Positions 7,260 through 14,297 of a stretch of 64,000 nucleotides of DNA are shown piece by piece. Positions within the stretch are counted from its first letter, which is position 1. The number at the start of each line of letters is the position of its first letter. The stretch is from Stutzerimonas stutzeri KOS6 (lineage in GTDB: Bacteria; Pseudomonadota; Gammaproteobacteria; Pseudomonadales; Pseudomonadaceae). Made by a program: the position numbers and the translations under genes. The stretch spans positions 1,400,576-1,464,575 of the forward strand of contig NZ_KK020676.1 of NCBI RefSeq assembly GCF_000307775.2. The letters are read 5' to 3'. The notes under the pieces were generated by a model. The model made no database searches, was not told where the DNA came from, and was given only the letters and a program-made list of their open reading frames with translations.

Positions 7260-7471
7260 TACTCGCTTCCTTTCTCGCCCGGCTGGGGCGGCTCGGGCGG
7301 CAGGCAATAGATGATCCCAGCCCCTCCCAACACGATACCTGGCCACGCGGCGAAGCCCCCCAGCGCCGGGAATAGGTCTGGGCCGAACGACGCAAGGGTT
7401 GCGCCGCAAAGGTATGAAAAGAGGGTGCCGACCAGTCGGGTGACTGTGGTTTCGTTACCATAGATCTTCAT
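7259..7471 (-). CDS. Small membrane protein coupled to the TraG-like gene
   Basis: The 70-aa product has two hydrophobic helices (about 11-30 and 35-56) and a proline-rich charged tail (CLPPEPPQPGEKGSE). Its TAA overlaps the ATG of the TraG-like gene (TAATG), so the two are almost certainly cotranslated. It probably works with that protein in the membrane. I do not recognise a family. Confidence 0.75.
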   Translation of the reverse strand: MKIYGNETTVTRLVGTLFSYLCGATLASFGPDLFPALGGFAAWPGIVLGGAGIIYCLPPEPPQPGEKGSE

Positions 7472-7491
7472 ATTGTTTACTCGCCGCTTCG

Positions 7492-8424
7492 TTATGGTTT
7501 GGTCGATCCAAGATAGGTACTGGTGATCGCGATTCTCTCGTGGCCAAGCTCGTGCGAAATGAGGAGGCGCGCTTCTCGGTCGTTCAGCGGCGGACTAATT
7601 GAGGTCTGTGCGGTAGGAACGGCGACCTGGCCTAGCCAGCCGCGTTCGCGGCCGCCGATTAGCTGCGCATTGATTGAGGCGGTGACGGCAGGGGCTTGCT
7701 TACCGGTCAGCTCGAGGTAGCGCTGCTGCGCATACAGGTGGCGTAGGCCGTGCATTTTGCTCAGGCCCGCGGCGGCAATCTGATGCTCGTATCGCTTGAG
7801 CTGTTGTTTATATGAGAGATGGGAAGGGATCAGGCTGCCGCCTTTTGTGAATGCATGAACCTCGGTCAGCAGGTCTTCTTGGGACCGTGTCCGGATCGGA
7901 ACTTCGCGGGGCTTGCCGCCTTTTGTCCAAGAACTTTTTAAAGCGATGTGGCCGCCCTGATCGGCCACTGCTGAGATGAATTTGATCGACTCTTCCCGCC
8001 GAAGCCCGAACTCGGCCTGCAAACGCAGGCTAAAGCGGACGTACGGATCGGTGATTGCATTGAGATTTGTTTGAGGGAGCTCGCGGGCGCGGCTCTCTTT
8101 GGCGATATATGAACGACGTGCTATGCCCAATTCGTCGTTACTGATTTTAGCAACGCCGCTGCGACCGGCCTTTTCGCAGGACCAGCGCAGGTGGGCCATC
8201 CGGTTTTTGATGGTCGCCGGCGATACACCAGTTACCTGCCAGTGCTGAACCAAGGCGCGCAGATGGCGCTGGCCAACGGTGTTGACTCGGAGGTTGCGGT
8301 AGCCCAGCTCGCGCAGCTGGCGGGCGCTCAGGCTCAGCGTTGCAGATCGAGCTGCTTGCGTTGCGTACGAGCCATCGCGATTGTGTTTCTGCTGCTGAAT
8401 AAAATCCCAGCCCAACTTATCCAT
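7492..8424 (-). CDS. Integrase_1-type tyrosine recombinase
   Basis: The product (310 aa from ATG 8424) matches from memory the 'integrase domain-containing protein' of pKLC102/PAPI-like islands: N-terminal SAM-like region with NRDGSYATQ and TIKNRMAHLRW, then FGLRREESIKF (catalytic Arg), SWTKGGKPREVPI (Lys), KMHGLRHLYAQ (HxxR), ELGHERIAITSTYLG (His and Tyr). All catalytic positions are present. An upstream open stretch to 8694 does not look like this family and has a terminator-like hairpin at its end. It sits 20 bases before the small membrane protein gene. It is a second recombinase, distinct from the element's integrase; in larger islands this family's role is unclear. Confidence 0.85.
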   Translation of the reverse strand: MDKLGWDFIQQQKHNRDGSYATQAARSATLSLSARQLRELGYRNLRVNTVGQRHLRALVQHWQVTGVSPATIKNRMAHLRWSCEKAGRSGVAKISNDELGIARRSYIAKESRARELPQTNLNAITDPYVRFSLRLQAEFGLRREESIKFISAVADQGGHIALKSSWTKGGKPREVPIRTRSQEDLLTEVHAFTKGGSLIPSHLSYKQQLKRYEHQIAAAGLSKMHGLRHLYAQQRYLELTGKQAPAVTASINAQLIGGRERGWLGQVAVPTAQTSISPPLNDREARLLISHELGHERIAITSTYLGSTKP

Positions 8425-8692
8425 TTTCTTCGCCGATCCGTAAGTTACAAACGAGGTTCGAAACGCCAAAATTTCGAGGTAAGTGTTTGTTCCTGTCCCT
8501 TCGCAAAACTGCGGGGGAGTGAGCTTTCGCTCAGAGCGGAACGGCGTTTCACACAGCCAGCCCAACAGGGCGACGCACGACCTGCCCGGCAGCGGGCGGT
8601 GGCGCGACAGCAGGCGCTCAATCAAACGATGAGCAGCAGCTGCTTCAGCGGTGGGCATGCAAGGCATGCCGACTCGTCGAGCGTGGATCGAC

Positions 8693-8716
8693 AAAAAAGC
8701 CGACTTTTTAGTCGGC
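8693..8716 (-). terminator. Rho-independent terminator (leftward)
   Basis: Seven-base arms (GCCGACT and AGTCGGC) with a 4-base loop, followed on the minus strand by six T's. It would end leftward transcripts from the origin/rep region before the recombinase gene. Confidence 0.7.
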
Positions 8717-8974
8717 GGGAAACCAGGGCGTCACGCTGCGCCTGGGGCTCAAGAGCCGTGCTTTATTACGAACTGTTCCCATTCAGTTCATGCCGTTTTC
8801 GCGGGGCACGACTCGGTTTTTGAGGTCTAGAGCTGGACCTTTACTCATTTGTGAAAACCCCCGGCTCAGCTGAGTGGGCTAAGCCGGGAGGGCGTGTTGC
8901 TGAACAGATTGGTTGCCAAATCAACCTGCCTTTGCCGCCGCTGACAAAGCACTAGCTACTGTCAGTGGCGGGCT

Positions 8975-9007
8975 GGTATGCACCAAGAAATACCTTGGGT
9001 GCATACC
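8975..9007. repeat. Long inverted repeat (13/14-base arms)
   Basis: GGTATGCACCAAG and CTTGGGTGCATACC are complementary except for one extra base and flank a 6-base loop (AAATAC). It could be a single-strand initiation hairpin, a nick site or a protein-binding palindrome. Confidence 0.75.
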
Positions 9008-9212
9008 CCACACCAGCCGATTTCAATCCAGTTTGGAATGCCGAACAGGATGCAAAATCGTTTTTGCTGGTGATGAGGATTCTGTTAAATCACCTGACGG
9101 TCACTCAAACTAACAGGCAGAGAAATTCGTGCAACTCAAAAGCATGTCACTTTTTCCGTATTTAAAATCCGCTTAAGATTCAATGCTTTATACCTTCCAA
9201 GCCTGCTTTTTC

Positions 9213-9353
9213 CCAGGCTCGCAAAGCGAGCCTGGTGGGCGCTCTGCGCGCCCATACGCTGTGCGTCACTACCCAGGTGTAGTGACGCACAGCTAAAAGC
9301 AAAAGCTGCGTCGGCTGAGGTTAGGTTTTCCCTGCCACACAGCAGCTGACGCA
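9213..9353. repeat. Cluster of four consecutive stem-loops
   Basis: In order: 10-base perfect arms CCAGGCTCGC/GCGAGCCTGG with loop AAA (9213-9235); 7-base arms TGGGCGC/GCGCCCA (9236-9254); 14-base perfect arms at 9258-9271 and 9280-9293 with an 8-base loop; and an imperfect 11-base pair at 9307-9317 and 9343-9353. Such density does not fit coding DNA. In IncQ plasmids hairpins beside the iterons serve as primase start sites (ssi); that role here is inference. Confidence 0.8.
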
Positions 9354-9488
9354 ACAGCGTCCTGCTGCGCAGTAGAAGCTACCTAGAAAGGTATTAGAGG
9401 GGATTCCCTGCCAGGCGCTGTGATCCCCTGGCGTCGGGGCTTTGAGACTGATTGTCAGAGTTACAATGTCATCACCTAGGGCTATGCC

Positions 9489-9530
9489 TGTCATCGGTTC
9501 GGGCTATATTTGTCAACGGTTCGGGCTATA
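9489..9530. repeat. Iteron-like direct repeats, 20 bp at 22-bp period
   Basis: Two copies, 9489-9508 and 9511-9530, differ at one base; core CGGTTCGGGCTATA. A degenerate third copy sits exactly 22 bases further left (9467-9486; 15 of 20 match). IncQ plasmids of the RSF1010 type have 20-bp iterons with 2-bp spacers. The repeats lie in the last codons of repC, so the RepC C-terminus is encoded by its own candidate binding sites. Confidence 0.8.
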
Positions 9531-10387
9531 GCTCGAGGCCGTGAAATCATCATGATTTCACTATGCGACAGATCGATTTGCCATCCGGCCTGACTGGAGC
9601 TTTCGTTTGTTTTTTGTGCAAGCTCAGCAAGGGCATCCCGGATCAAGCCTCGGCGCTTTCCTCTCTGCTGCCTGCTTGAACCAGACCAGGTTGGGCCCCA
9701 GACTCGTGCGCCGAGAGTTTCTAAATGTGCACCGTTGCCGTTCCCCAGTGACTGCCCTGGACGGATGTTAGATGACAGCCAGCAATGCAATATTTTGCCG
9801 ACATCTGTTTCAAGCAGGTTTCTTTCCAGAAGAGAGACAGGCACATATTGGGCGCCGAACAGGGCGGCTGTAAGCCGCGGGTTCGCTGCTACATAAATTT
9901 GGCGCTCAGTTCGATTTATCGAGACCGAGACGAGGTTACATACACGGTCCCATCCTGTTTCCCTATCGATTTCCCTAATCTGAGTAGCCCGCAACCTGTT
10001 GAGGCTCTCCCATGCCCTGTTGGTGCTGCTGCTCGGGTGATAACCGGCATCTACCAATAGGCTTCTCAGGCTGACCGCCTTCGTCGCCACGGGACGGACT
10101 TCGTCGAGGTTAAGATCCAGCGAGCGACGTAGCTCCGCACCAATTTGGCCGGCCGGAGAAGCCTCGATGACTCGTTTTTCAATCCCCAACTGGGCGGTCA
10201 GCGCTAGCAAAAAACTCTGATCGTCCGCGCCTAATTGCTCGTAACCCTGGAACCCTATTTCCAGCCTGCCAAACCGGCGTGGTGAGACTAGAAGTCGGCC
10301 CCGTGACCTACCTTGAGTTGGAACAAACAGGCCGTCAAAAACGTGGCCAGGATCAAGTAGCGCAAAGCTAGTACGCTGCTTGCTCAT
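9491..10387 (-). CDS. repC: IncQ-type replication initiator RepC
   Basis: The product (298 aa) aligns by eye with RSF1010 RepC: LGADDQSFLLAL matches LGADDLRILQGL near the N-terminus; RQIYVAANPRLTAALFG and VPVSLLERNLLETDVGKILHCWL match the central winged-helix part; LGARVWG matches the LCGYVWP region. RepC binds oriV iterons and opens the duplex for the RepA helicase. I chose ATG 10387, preceded by AGGGGG; an earlier in-frame start at 10426 would merely translate that site. The gene overlaps the repA end by 20 bases, as in IncQ plasmids where repA and repC are coupled. The last codons fall within the iterons. Confidence 0.88.
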   Translation of the reverse strand: MSKQRTSFALLDPGHVFDGLFVPTQGRSRGRLLVSPRRFGRLEIGFQGYEQLGADDQSFLLALTAQLGIEKRVIEASPAGQIGAELRRSLDLNLDEVRPVATKAVSLRSLLVDAGYHPSSSTNRAWESLNRLRATQIREIDRETGWDRVCNLVSVSINRTERQIYVAANPRLTAALFGAQYVPVSLLERNLLETDVGKILHCWLSSNIRPGQSLGNGNGAHLETLGARVWGPTWSGSSRQQRGKRRGLIRDALAELAQKTNESSSQAGWQIDLSHSEIMMISRPRAIARTVDKYSPNR

Positions 10388-11234
10388 AAGCCCGCCCCCT
10401 TTTCTCTTGCTTATTGGCCGCAGCAAAAAGCTCGACTGGCATCAACACACCCCCTTCGCGCCGCTCATACCAGCGGTCGTGAGGGGTCGATCCATAGTTG
10501 TTTTTGCTCACGCCGAACCGCAAAAACATACCGCGCCTGTCACAGATCGGTCCCCGATCAAGGCGATCACTGAGCCGTGCGGCCTCGGCCTCGCTCATCC
10601 TGCTCACATACCCACACCATCTCGCATTGTCGATAATCGCAGAGGCGCCTCTGGAGGCTTGCTGCTGATCCAACTGGCCATCACGAGCACTAGCTTTGCT
10701 GACGTGATGCAGGAACAGCACGGACGAGCCGGTTGCCACTGCCAATTGCTCAAGTCTGCTGATTAGCCGCGACATATCACTGTTACTGTTTTCATCGAGC
10801 TGATGAATTCGACTAAGCGTGTCGAGCACGATCAGGCGCGCCCCGGCGCTTAACGCGACGACACGATCAAGTCCCTCCTTGCTCATAACATCTAGGCGCT
10901 GCCCCATGATCGCCTCAAGCCGCAAATTCGCTGCGATGCTTTCGCGAGACTGATTGCAGAGATGCTTTCCAATCGCATGCACGCGCTGAACTAGAGCCGA
11001 TGCTGGATCTTCGCCGGCGAGATACAGCACTGGCCCGTTGCGATGAGGCTCAAGCTGAACCAGGTCGCCGCCTGCCACGCCGCATGAGATAGCCATCGCT
11101 GCCTCAAGCGCCCAGAAGCTTTTCCCTACGCCGCCGGGCGATACCAACGCTCCAACTGTGCCGGCAAGGAAGCCCGGCCAGATTAGATCGAGCGCAGGCG
11201 GTTCGTTTGTGAATGCCGAGCGCAGGTCAATCAT
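10368..11234 (-). CDS. repA: IncQ-type replicative helicase RepA
   Basis: The product (288 aa; RSF1010 RepA is 279) has the RepA/AAA_25 RecA-like fold: Walker A SPGGVGKSF, an acidic site in YLAGEDPASA, Walker B RLIVLDTLSR, VLFLHHVSK, and the DQQQASRGASAIIDNARW motif, nearly the same as in RSF1010 RepA. It forms a hexameric 5'-3' helicase loaded at oriV. ATG 11234 (MIDLRSAF) was chosen over GTG 11243. It overlaps the preceding HTH gene by a few bases. The order HTH-repA-repC matches the RSF1010 order repF-repA-repC, but the RepB primase gene is absent. Confidence 0.92.
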   Translation of the reverse strand: MIDLRSAFTNEPPALDLIWPGFLAGTVGALVSPGGVGKSFWALEAAMAISCGVAGGDLVQLEPHRNGPVLYLAGEDPASALVQRVHAIGKHLCNQSRESIAANLRLEAIMGQRLDVMSKEGLDRVVALSAGARLIVLDTLSRIHQLDENSNSDMSRLISRLEQLAVATGSSVLFLHHVSKASARDGQLDQQQASRGASAIIDNARWCGYVSRMSEAEAARLSDRLDRGPICDRRGMFLRFGVSKNNYGSTPHDRWYERREGGVLMPVELFAAANKQEKRGRAYEQAAY

Positions 11235-11460
11235 CGCCGCCACCGAGCACCGCAGCGATCTCCGATGAGCGAAAATAAACTGATCGACCGAGCCTGACCT
11301 TTGCTGAGTTAAACGCGTGTGCCTGCTCGTTCGTGCCCGGGTGAGACAGCATGTAGTTGAGGCCGCCCTCGCTCCGATGCAGTAGCTCCGCGAGCTGCCG
11401 CCGCGTCATCAATGGGCCGTAACGCTCGATCAACAGCTGTTCGAATTTTTCACTGTGCAT
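11227..11460 (-). CDS. Small HTH DNA-binding protein heading the rep operon
   Basis: The 77-aa product has the pattern of an AlpA/excisionase-like helix-turn-helix: MTRRQLAELLHRSEGGLNYML, then VRLGRSVYFRSSEIAAVL, the winged-helix signature in which the residues after the turn read a DNA site. It overlaps repA by 8 bases, so it is cotranslated with it. It could be the rep operon repressor, as the small RepF protein is in RSF1010, or an excisionase for the nearby integrase. The roughly 190-base gap to the integrase stop should contain the operon promoter; I see no unambiguous sites. Confidence 0.8.
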   Translation of the reverse strand: MHSEKFEQLLIERYGPLMTRRQLAELLHRSEGGLNYMLSHPGTNEQAHAFNSAKVRLGRSVYFRSSEIAAVLGGGDD

Positions 11461-11650
11461 GAGGAGATCCTTTTTGGTTCTGGATTTCCTATAACAGTGG
11501 GAAGGGAGTGCCCCTTTTTCGGCGTTTTCAACCGAACTAGCAATAATGGATTAAAACAGGCGAGATTCGGCTAGCCTCGTGGACAAAGCCCAACGTTTCT
11601 ATCAGCCAGCCAATAATTCCAAATAATTCCGCATGCAGAATCGGATTCGG

Positions 11651-12712
11651 CTAGTTTCGGCCAATCCTGTCCAGCTGCTCGACCAGATCCTCCGCCCTGA
11701 GGTGTGTATAGCGCCTGAGCATCTGCATCGATTTATGTCCGCTGATGGCCGAGACTTGCTGATCGGATAGGCCGCCCTCGACCAGCCTGCTGACCGCTTC
11801 ATGCCGCAGGTCATGGAAGCGCAAATCGGGCATGCCGAGACTCTTCTTCAACAATCCCCAGGTTTTGGTGAAGGCATAGGGACGGCGTTTCTTGTCCTTC
11901 CCTGGTTCGCCAAAGAACACTAGGTTGCAGTCTTTGGGGCGGGCGGGGTGGGCGAGAGCTGCCTTGAAAGTCTCGGTGGCCACATTTGTGAGGGGGACGG
12001 TTCGGGCGCTGTCGTTCTTGGTATCTGTAAGGCGCACTACGCGCTTTTGCAGGTCGACCTGCTGGCAGCGTAGACCGGTGATCTCTGACGAGCGCATACC
12101 CGTTTCGATGGCTATGCGGACGATCCAGCCGAGCATAGGGTTGCTGTGCGCATTCACAGCTAGCACCAGGCGGCGTTCTTCGTCGGCAGAGAGACGGCGA
12201 TCACGGCCTTGGCCGGGGCTAGGTTTACGAATGTTGAGAACCGGGTTCGCCGGAAGCCCAATCCGCCACTCCTGGATCGCCACGGTAAAGAGGTGACTTA
12301 GAAGGGCTAGCTCCAGTCGGACTGTGTTGGGGCTGACTAGAGTTTTACGCCGGCTGCGCTCAGCTAGCCGGGAGTCTCGGTAGTCAGCCAGGATGTCCGC
12401 AGACAGAGCGGCCAGCGAGTATTTGCCAAGGCGAGCTATCAGTATCTTTGCGCTACCGGCTTCAGATTTGGCGGTCTTGGGGGCTTTGGTCGGTGAGACC
12501 TCCGCTAGGTAGCGGTTGAGAGCCTTCTCAAGCGTCGTGCGCTCCGAGCTGCTGCGTTCGATATAGACACCACGCACCATCTCGTCTTCGGTGCGGCGTG
12601 CCCAGTCTTCGGCATCACGCTTGGTTCGAAAGGACTTGGAGCTGGTTGGCCAGCCAGTCTTGCGGATGACTGCTTTCCATGTACCAGAGGGGGTTTTTAC
12701 GAGGGTCGCCAT
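11651..12712 (-). CDS. Tyrosine integrase of the tRNA-Thr element
   Basis: The product (353 aa) starts at ATG 12712 with GGAG upstream. An N-terminal AP2-like DNA-binding part (GTWKAVIRKTGWPTSSKSFRTKRDAEDWARR) precedes a SAM-like core-binding domain and the catalytic domain: ETGMRSSEI (Arg), DTKNDSARTVP (Lys), HDLRHEAVSR (HxxR), ISGHKSM (His), RRYTHL (Tyr). All catalytic residues are present. The gene starts about 105 bases from the tRNA end and reads away from it, the standard arrangement of an integrase next to its attachment site. Paired CTGTACC motifs lie in its promoter region and suggest autoregulation or arm-site binding. Confidence 0.93.
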   Translation of the reverse strand: MATLVKTPSGTWKAVIRKTGWPTSSKSFRTKRDAEDWARRTEDEMVRGVYIERSSSERTTLEKALNRYLAEVSPTKAPKTAKSEAGSAKILIARLGKYSLAALSADILADYRDSRLAERSRRKTLVSPNTVRLELALLSHLFTVAIQEWRIGLPANPVLNIRKPSPGQGRDRRLSADEERRLVLAVNAHSNPMLGWIVRIAIETGMRSSEITGLRCQQVDLQKRVVRLTDTKNDSARTVPLTNVATETFKAALAHPARPKDCNLVFFGEPGKDKKRRPYAFTKTWGLLKKSLGMPDLRFHDLRHEAVSRLVEGGLSDQQVSAISGHKSMQMLRRYTHLRAEDLVEQLDRIGRN

Positions 12713-12731
12713 ACGTGCTCCGAGGTGTGCT

Positions 12732-12760
12732 CGGTACGGGACTGTACCGAAACTGTACCT
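12732..12760. promoter_or_regulatory. Paired CTGTACC motif and palindrome in the integrase promoter
   Basis: CTGTACC at 12742 and 12753 repeats with an 11-base period, and CGGTAC/GTACCG (12732-12737, 12744-12749) forms an inverted repeat overlapping the first copy. The pair has the same spacing as the one at 1435-1453 at the other end of the element. Likely integrase or regulator binding sites; inference from symmetry. Confidence 0.5.
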
Positions 12761-12818
12761 CGGGAACATCTGATTACGGGGTCACGAAATTCTAACGCCC
12801 GTAAAGGCTTGGTTTGTA

Positions 12819-12894
<76 letters not shown>

Positions 12895-12995
12895 ATTTGA
12901 GGGTCGCCATTATATCCATTGCGCGCTGCGAGTAAACCGTTGACTGACGGTGACTTGCAGTTGGTTATTGAGGTCGCTTCACATTTTTCGTGGTG

Positions 12996-14198
12996 TCACT
13001 CGCGCTCGGCGAGCAGCAGCAGGTTTCGCGGGGTCAGTTCGCTGGGGCAGAAGGTGCCAATACGGACACGATAACCCTGTTCTTCCAGCAGCAAAGCCCG
13101 GTCGAGTAGCAGCCAGAGTTCAAGCGGGCGACGGAACAGTCCGCGTACCAGCTCCAGGTTGCGCACTTCGGCCAGGTGGTGCCAGCCGCTGCGCTCCAGC
13201 GCTTGCCAGTCTTCGTTACCCGGCGCAGGCAGTTGCTTGAGGGCGGCCAGGTCGCGGCAGTAGTCGGCGAAGTCCTTCTTCAGCCAGGCGCTGGGGAGCG
13301 AGGGTACCGGAAGGTAGTCGTCCCGCTGGCGCAAGCGGCGCTGCAGCGTATCGAAGCCCAGTCTCCAGGCCATGGACTGGTCGCGATTGCGCCGTTCGCG
13401 GGCGCCGGCGGTGACGGTTTCACTCAGCGGCAGGGCGAGGTCGTCCCGCGAGAGCGTCAGCGACGAGGCCCGGGCCGCGCTTGACAGCGGCTTGTAGAGC
13501 TCGTCCCGGGTGCGGTTGTAGCAGCAGGGCGCGATGGCGAGCTGGCGACAGCCGTTGGCGATGGCCAGTTGCAGCAAGCGCACATGCAGGTCGCCGCAGG
13601 CATGCAGTGCGACCGGCGTGTGCACGGCCTGCAGCTGATCGGCGGCATCGCTGGCCAATACGTCCTGGCAGCGATGGCTCGCCCGGATGCCGAGCCGCTC
13701 GCTCAGCCTTGCGCCTGACTCGATCAGCGTTTCGTCCCACTCCAGGCAAGTCAGCGCACTTCTGTCCCTTGCCAGGTGCCGGCCGAGGTGGCCCTTGCCG
13801 GCGCACCAGTCGAGCCAGTGCCGAGGGCTTTCGCGGAATCGCAGGCGGGCGCCGAACGCCTGTATCTGCAGCGACTTACGCCCCGGTACGTCGACGCTCT
13901 GCCGGTGGTCGGCCAGTGGCTGGTGGCCAGCGGGTAGCTCCTCGATCCGGGCCAGCTGGCTGGCGTGTACCGCCAGTTGCGGGAAGGGGGCGGGCGCGGC
14001 GAGGTCGGTCGGTCGGTTATGCGCGGCTTCGGCATCGCCCAACGAGCGAGCGCGGAGCCAGGCGGCGAGTTCCGGGTGGTCGTTTTCCCATGGCAGTGGC
14101 CGTATCACGAACGGGCGCGGTCGCCAGAGTGACTGGTGCTCGATAAGAAAGCGATCCAGTGCATGGAAGCGCTCGAGCAGGAGCGGAGATACGGTCAT
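12996..14198 (-). CDS. SAM-dependent methyltransferase-like protein
   Basis: The product (400 aa) contains a class I methyltransferase core in its middle: WLDWCAGKGHLGRHLA is the SAM-binding motif I, followed by CLEWDETLIESG (acidic motif), VALHACGDLHVRLL and IAPCCYN, the last resembling the proline-cysteine motif of the methyltransferase family 32/GSTCD-type proteins. The N-terminal 120 residues and the C-terminal 130 have no family I recognise. Substrate unknown; tRNA or small molecule is possible. ATG 14198 is preferred over 14258, although neither has a strong ribosome site. It is the first chromosomal gene beside the tRNA. Confidence 0.75.
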   Translation of the reverse strand: MTVSPLLLERFHALDRFLIEHQSLWRPRPFVIRPLPWENDHPELAAWLRARSLGDAEAAHNRPTDLAAPAPFPQLAVHASQLARIEELPAGHQPLADHRQSVDVPGRKSLQIQAFGARLRFRESPRHWLDWCAGKGHLGRHLARDRSALTCLEWDETLIESGARLSERLGIRASHRCQDVLASDAADQLQAVHTPVALHACGDLHVRLLQLAIANGCRQLAIAPCCYNRTRDELYKPLSSAARASSLTLSRDDLALPLSETVTAGARERRNRDQSMAWRLGFDTLQRRLRQRDDYLPVPSLPSAWLKKDFADYCRDLAALKQLPAPGNEDWQALERSGWHHLAEVRNLELVRGLFRRPLELWLLLDRALLLEEQGYRVRIGTFCPSELTPRNLLLLAERE

Positions 14199-14254
14199 CA
14201 GCAAGCCGGGCTCTCGGACGGGCGCCGATTGTAGCGGGATGAGGGGGGCATGAA

Positions 14255-14286
14255 GCACAACGCCCGTCGAAGGACGGGCGTTGTGC
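14255..14286. terminator. Hairpin between dctM and the methyltransferase gene
   Basis: Fourteen-base perfect arms (GCACAACGCCCGTC and its complement) with a 4-base loop, just after the dctM stop. There is no T run on the minus strand, so it may terminate weakly or protect the transcript end. Confidence 0.5.
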
Positions 14287-14297
14287 GTGCAGCCAGG

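Larger units (their letters stand above)
8425..9490. other. Gene-free region with stem-loops, candidate replication origin
   Basis: No credible coding frame lies in these 1,066 bases; the short open frames are crossed by palindromes. From right to left it holds iteron-like repeats at the repC end, an AGGGGAT/ATCCCCT inverted repeat (9398-9404, 9423-9429), a cluster of stem-loops (9213-9353), an AT-rich stretch (about 9115-9210), a 13/14-base inverted repeat (8975-9007), and a CCCGGCT/AGCCGGG hairpin (8860-8888). Its place directly downstream of repC, and the mix of iterons, AT-rich DNA and hairpins, is that of an IncQ-type oriV with single-strand initiation sites. The 8425-8692 part shows nothing I can name. 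Confidence 0.65.

Noticed and set aside
8717..9490. Small open frames (8913-9113 +, 9136-9354 -) as genes
   Set aside because: Both run through long palindromes, have no ribosome sites and give low-complexity proteins.
1316..12818. A relaxase or oriT inside the element
   Set aside because: I looked for MOB-type HUH or Tyr motifs in all larger frames and found none; the palindromes alone do not establish an oriT.
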